From: Forficula auricularia
Lineage: Eukaryota; Arthropoda; Insecta; Dermaptera; Forficulidae
Assembly: GCA_024734495.1 (NCBI GenBank)
Contig: JALMQS010000873.1
Span: 124,001-188,000, forward strand
Direction: 5' to 3'
Length of the DNA stretch: 64,000 nt
Part shown: positions 61,268 through 64,000 of the stretch, in pieces
Position numbering within the stretch: the first letter of the stretch is position 1
Layout: every line of letters begins with the position of its first letter
Position numbers and translations under genes: made by a program
Notes under the pieces: generated by a model
Database searches by the model: none
What the model was told of the DNA's origin: nothing
The model's input: the letters and a program-made list of their open reading frames with translations, nothing else

Positions 61268-62865
61268 TTTGGGCTTTTGCTCCTTTATTACACATATTTA
61301 ATCCGAATAAATCAATGCCAATAATGTCTGCACATAGATTACTTCGATATTCACAGTTTATCACTGGATTTAATTATGAAATAAAGCACCGAACTTCAAC
61401 TCTGCACGGAAACGTAGATTACCTCTCCAGAAATCCTATTCCTTTAAATACAAATTTAGAAAAATATAAAGAAGAATCCTACTTAATAAATCAAATACAA
61501 ATCAATACCATATCCAATAATGATCCAATTACCGTAGAACATATCCGCTCCGAAACAAATAAAGACATTGAATTAATTGAAATGAAAACAAAATTACTCA
61601 ACGGAGAAATAATGAACGCAGAATATAGTGTTCATTCAGGAGTTATATTAAGAGGAATTCGAGTTGTCATTCCGAAAGTATTACGTCCAGCAATTTTAAA
61701 AGAACTACATTCTACGCACATAGGTATGGTGAAAATGAAAAGCATAGCACGATCCTTATGCTATTGGCCGAAAATCGATGAAGATATTGAAAATATGGTC
61801 AAATCTTGTCAAGACTGCGCTCAAGTTAAGAAAAATCCAGCCAAAGTGCCAACACACAAGTGGGAAGAACCAGAACAGCCCTGGCAACGTATACATGCTG
61901 ACTATGCAGGCCCCTTCAAGAATAATTACTTTTTTATTGTGGTCGACGCAAAAACGAAATGGTTAGAAATTACGATGTCTAAATACCCACCAACGTCAAA
62001 TTCAACAATAGATTCATTAACAGAAATATTCTCAAGAAATGGACTACCACACATACTTGTCACAGATAACGAAACTATATTTAAATCACAAGAATTCGTA
62101 ACATTCTGCAAGAGAAATGGAATAGAACAAAAATTTAGTGCCACGAACGGACAAGCAGAACGAATGATACAAAATTTTAAAAATAAAATGAAATCAATGG
62201 TAAATGAACAAGGAACAATCAAAGACAAATTAATTAAATTTCTTTTCAAATATCGAGATACACCACTGGAAGGAGGTAAAACACCTTCTCTACCGAGTCT
62301 GGAAAGAAAACTTCGATCCAGGCTCGACTTAATCAAACTACAAATGCGAGAAACTAACACAGATCAATGCCATAAAATAAGAGAATTACAGCTTGGCGAC
62401 AGAGTGCAATCAAGGAACTATACATCATCCGGACTCTGGAAATTTGGTACAGTGATAGAACGATTAGGAAAATTACACTACCTAATTGAACTCGATCACG
62501 GGTACATTATAAAAAGACACATAGATCAGTTAGCCAAAACACAAGTCGACAAAATCACTCCTCAAATAAACCTACATCTGAATACACCAACACCTCAAAC
62601 TCAAGAACATTTAGAAGATAAAGCAACATCTCCTATAAAATACAGAACAAGGATAATAGAACACTCAAACCCTACTTCAAGCTCAGAGACTAAGGGAAAC
62701 GAAAATCAACCTCAAAACAAAGATGTACAACCACCAGTAGAAACAAATCAACCTCAAAACAAAGATGTACAACCACCAGTAGAAACAGGACCTCCAACGC
62801 TGATGCCGTTACGACGATCGGAAAGAACGCGGAAACCTGTAATCCGGTTAAACTACAACAATTAA
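61198..62865 (+). CDS. Ty3/gypsy pol fragment: RNase H end + integrase (555-codon frame)
   Basis: The first ~29 codons are antisense viral sequence and not genuine. From about 61285: LLHIFNPNKS, AHRLLRYSQFITGFNYEIKH and HGNVDYLSRNPI, the end of gypsy RNase H and the tether. The integrase follows: zinc finger HSTHIG..SCQDC (His near residue 171), D235 in HADYAGPF, D290 in VTDNETIF, E321 in NGQAER. The D-E spacing is 30 instead of the usual 35 because the PYHP.S stretch before NGQAER is missing. After KYRDTPLEGGKTP the GPY-like part (GDRVQSRNY...GTVIERLGKLHYLIEL) is kept. The tail has a 14-residue NQPQNKDVQPPVET duplication and ends RRSERTRKPV. No RT or gag. Open but probably inactive. Confidence 0.88.
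   Translation: MHFVMHHCWRLQRDLRYPLVNLPFWAFAPLLHIFNPNKSMPIMSAHRLLRYSQFITGFNYEIKHRTSTLHGNVDYLSRNPIPLNTNLEKYKEESYLINQIQINTISNNDPITVEHIRSETNKDIELIEMKTKLLNGEIMNAEYSVHSGVILRGIRVVIPKVLRPAILKELHSTHIGMVKMKSIARSLCYWPKIDEDIENMVKSCQDCAQVKKNPAKVPTHKWEEPEQPWQRIHADYAGPFKNNYFFIVVDAKTKWLEITMSKYPPTSNSTIDSLTEIFSRNGLPHILVTDNETIFKSQEFVTFCKRNGIEQKFSATNGQAERMIQNFKNKMKSMVNEQGTIKDKLIKFLFKYRDTPLEGGKTPSLPSLERKLRSRLDLIKLQMRETNTDQCHKIRELQLGDRVQSRNYTSSGLWKFGTVIERLGKLHYLIELDHGYIIKRHIDQLAKTQVDKITPQINLHLNTPTPQTQEHLEDKATSPIKYRTRIIEHSNPTSSSETKGNENQPQNKDVQPPVETNQPQNKDVQPPVETGPPTLMPLRRSERTRKPVIRLNYNN
61245..61360 (+). repeat. 116-bp direct repeat, right copy (virus/gypsy junction)
   Basis: Identical or almost identical to 60267-60382. 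Here it forms the continuous junction from the start of the nucleoprotein ORF into the gypsy pol ORF. Confidence 0.85.
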
Positions 62866-62871
62866 ATTAAG

Positions 62872-63069
62872 TGCCTGAGAATTGTTATGTATTTTATACT
62901 AGTTGGAGTTTATATTATTCGTTGGCAAACAGTTGCCCAGTGACGATAAATAAACATTAGTAAAATAAACAAACATTCGCTAAACAAGAGCCTTCGATGT
63001 AACTTATTTAATTTAATTGTGTAATAAATAGTATATATATAAATTACTCCAAGCGTTCTTAATTCATCA
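62872..63069 (+). repeat. possible 3' LTR of the gypsy fragment
   Basis: Starts TGCCTGAGAATTG just after the pol stop and a short purine-rich stretch, contains AATAAA-type signals and ends TTCATCA. TG...CA limits and position fit a ~200-bp LTR, but there is no second copy in the window to confirm it. Confidence 0.4.
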
Positions 63070-63333
63070 ATCTCCGCTTCCCCGGCTCCTCCAGTTCAAT
63101 CCATCATACATTACAAATGGTGTTTGTAAATCAGATCCTATTAAGAATAAATTGTCATAAATGATTTGATGGAAAGGTACAATCTCCAAAATGAGAGGAG
63201 CACTATCAATCGGAGTTAGACAAGGATTCCAAAATATGAGAGTTCTGGATCTCGTATCAGTGATTCTTTCTAACATGGAACTAGTATTAAGAACGATGCA
63301 CCGTTTCCTCTTGAGATTCACTAAGTTCTTCAT
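63067..63333 (-). CDS. unrecognised 88-aa ORF beside the viral/gypsy block
   Basis: MKNLVNLKRKRCIVLNTSSM, then DTRSRTLIFWNPCLTPIDSA and IIYDNLFLIGSDLQTPF. Its codon use is less A/T-biased than the surroundings, like the nucleoprotein ORF, and it is on the same strand. The ATG overlaps a TAA of another open frame that reads NNGCILWSINYPNTGGG (TTTTAAATG). It may be more of the same virus or another retroelement part. No family recognised. Confidence 0.35.
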   Translation of the reverse strand: MKNLVNLKRKRCIVLNTSSMLERITDTRSRTLIFWNPCLTPIDSAPLILEIVPFHQIIYDNLFLIGSDLQTPFVMYDGLNWRSRGSGD

Positions 63334-63690
63334 TTAAAATTCCCCCTCCAGTGTTAGGATAATTGATGGACCATAGTATGCAACCATTGTTGAATTAATC
63401 ATCATCCAGGCGGATGGAGCGAGACCCAATTATGGCGCACTCCTTACTTACCCCTAATAGATAGCAGTTGGGTCTTTGGCGCCTCTGCTAAATCGTTGGG
63501 CCTTATTTCATCAATTTTCCATTCTTTTGGAATTTCGTTCCCGTTTATGCATCTATTAAATATTTCTCATAGAAAATCTATTGCTCTATTTTGTGCGTGC
63601 GTAAGTAGTTTTATGGGCGACCTCCTGGGCCTGGTGCTTTATTATTTTCTATTGTTAGGAACATATCAATGTTAACATCTATTTGTAAAT
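63334..63690. other. G/C-richer sequence, origin unknown
   Basis: The stretch has no ORF above about 30 codons that I trust. A LINE-like origin is possible around 63480-63690 on the minus strand, but no motif is clear. Confidence 0.3.
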
Positions 63691-63699
63691 TTTTTAACC

Positions 63700-63812
63700 C
63701 ATTTAAATGAAGATGGCCAAATAAATTCAGGCTGAAACGTTTTATTCAGAGTGTTTTATTGAACCCAGCGCATCCAACTTAGGTTGATATTTCCCCTTTC
63801 ATCTAATATAGT
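63700..63812 (+). repeat. single arm of the 6.5-kb palindrome family
   Basis: TGAAGATGGCCAAATAAATTC, GCTGAAACGTTTTATTCAGAG and TTTATTGAACCCAGCGCATCC match 6896-6965. The other arm is absent. Confidence 0.7.
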
Positions 63813-63884
63813 CCTTTATTATTTTTGATTATGCGCCCATAGTATACAGATGTATGTAGCTTCAAATGTTTATTTACATTTTTT

Positions 63885-64000
63885 TATTAGCATTTGACAT
63901 TTGAGTACAATTGAATAATTTCATACTTTATTAAATGAATTAATATTCAAGTGAATTTTATATAGAGTGGATATTTTGTTGTTAATTAGATTTATTTTTT
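63885..64000. repeat. array unit resumes to the window end
   Basis: TTTGACATTTGAGTACAATTG, TTTATTAAATGAATTAATATTC and AATTTTATATAGAGTGGATATTTT are the second half of the 50-60 kb unit, so the 60.2-63.9 kb block sits within the array. Confidence 0.75.

Noticed and set aside
61926..62360. 144-codon minus-strand frame
   Set aside because: Antisense shadow of the gypsy integrase, whose catalytic motifs are on the plus strand.

Overview
This is a 64-kb piece of an AT-rich, intron-bearing animal genome. The two host genes are metazoan, and most of the rest is nested transposons of arthropod type (mariner, maT, hAT, BEL/Pao, Ty3/gypsy, fold-back MITEs). The mixture fits a crustacean, for example a caligid copepod such as the salmon louse. 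That placement rests on general recognition of the repeats, not on a marker gene.

Two spliced host genes stand head to head. A PPM1H-type PP2C phosphatase lies on the minus strand (8 exons, 23286 down to 3984). I could join all of its exons in frame with GT-AG introns to give a 601-codon protein with every PP2C metal-binding motif and an extra ~130-residue acidic tail. A short Artemis/DCLRE1C-type metallo-beta-lactamase/beta-CASP nuclease lies on the plus strand (7 exons, 37362 to 49483). Its HxHxDH motif sits at residues 33-38. The exon 2/exon 3 junction does not join in frame with canonical sites.

The introns and the 14-kb space between the genes are packed with nested elements. There are at least ten long near-perfect inverted repeats (fold-backs), a hAT-Buster element with a perfect 8-bp target duplication, an internally deleted BEL/Pao element with paired LTRs, mariner and maT copies with broken transposases, a tRNA-derived SINE, and three copies of one TIR family. 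One of those three copies carries a 1.9-kb element with its own small spliced transcription unit.

From about 50 kb to the end lies a tandem array of at least 14 units. Each unit contains a hAT-like MITE core with a variable C-run. The array is interrupted by a mariner, a solo LTR and LINE tails. At 60.2-63.9 kb it is interrupted by a chimera: a Ty3/gypsy integrase ORF joined head-on to an antisense, C-terminally cut nucleoprotein-like ORF of a negative-strand RNA virus. A 116-bp direct repeat spans the virus/retroelement junction on both sides.

The most interesting cross-cutting signal is a short motif shared by otherwise unrelated fold-back families: CTGANGA, then a small hairpin whose sequence changes but whose pairing is kept, then GAAA. 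This is the layout of a hammerhead ribozyme core around stem II.
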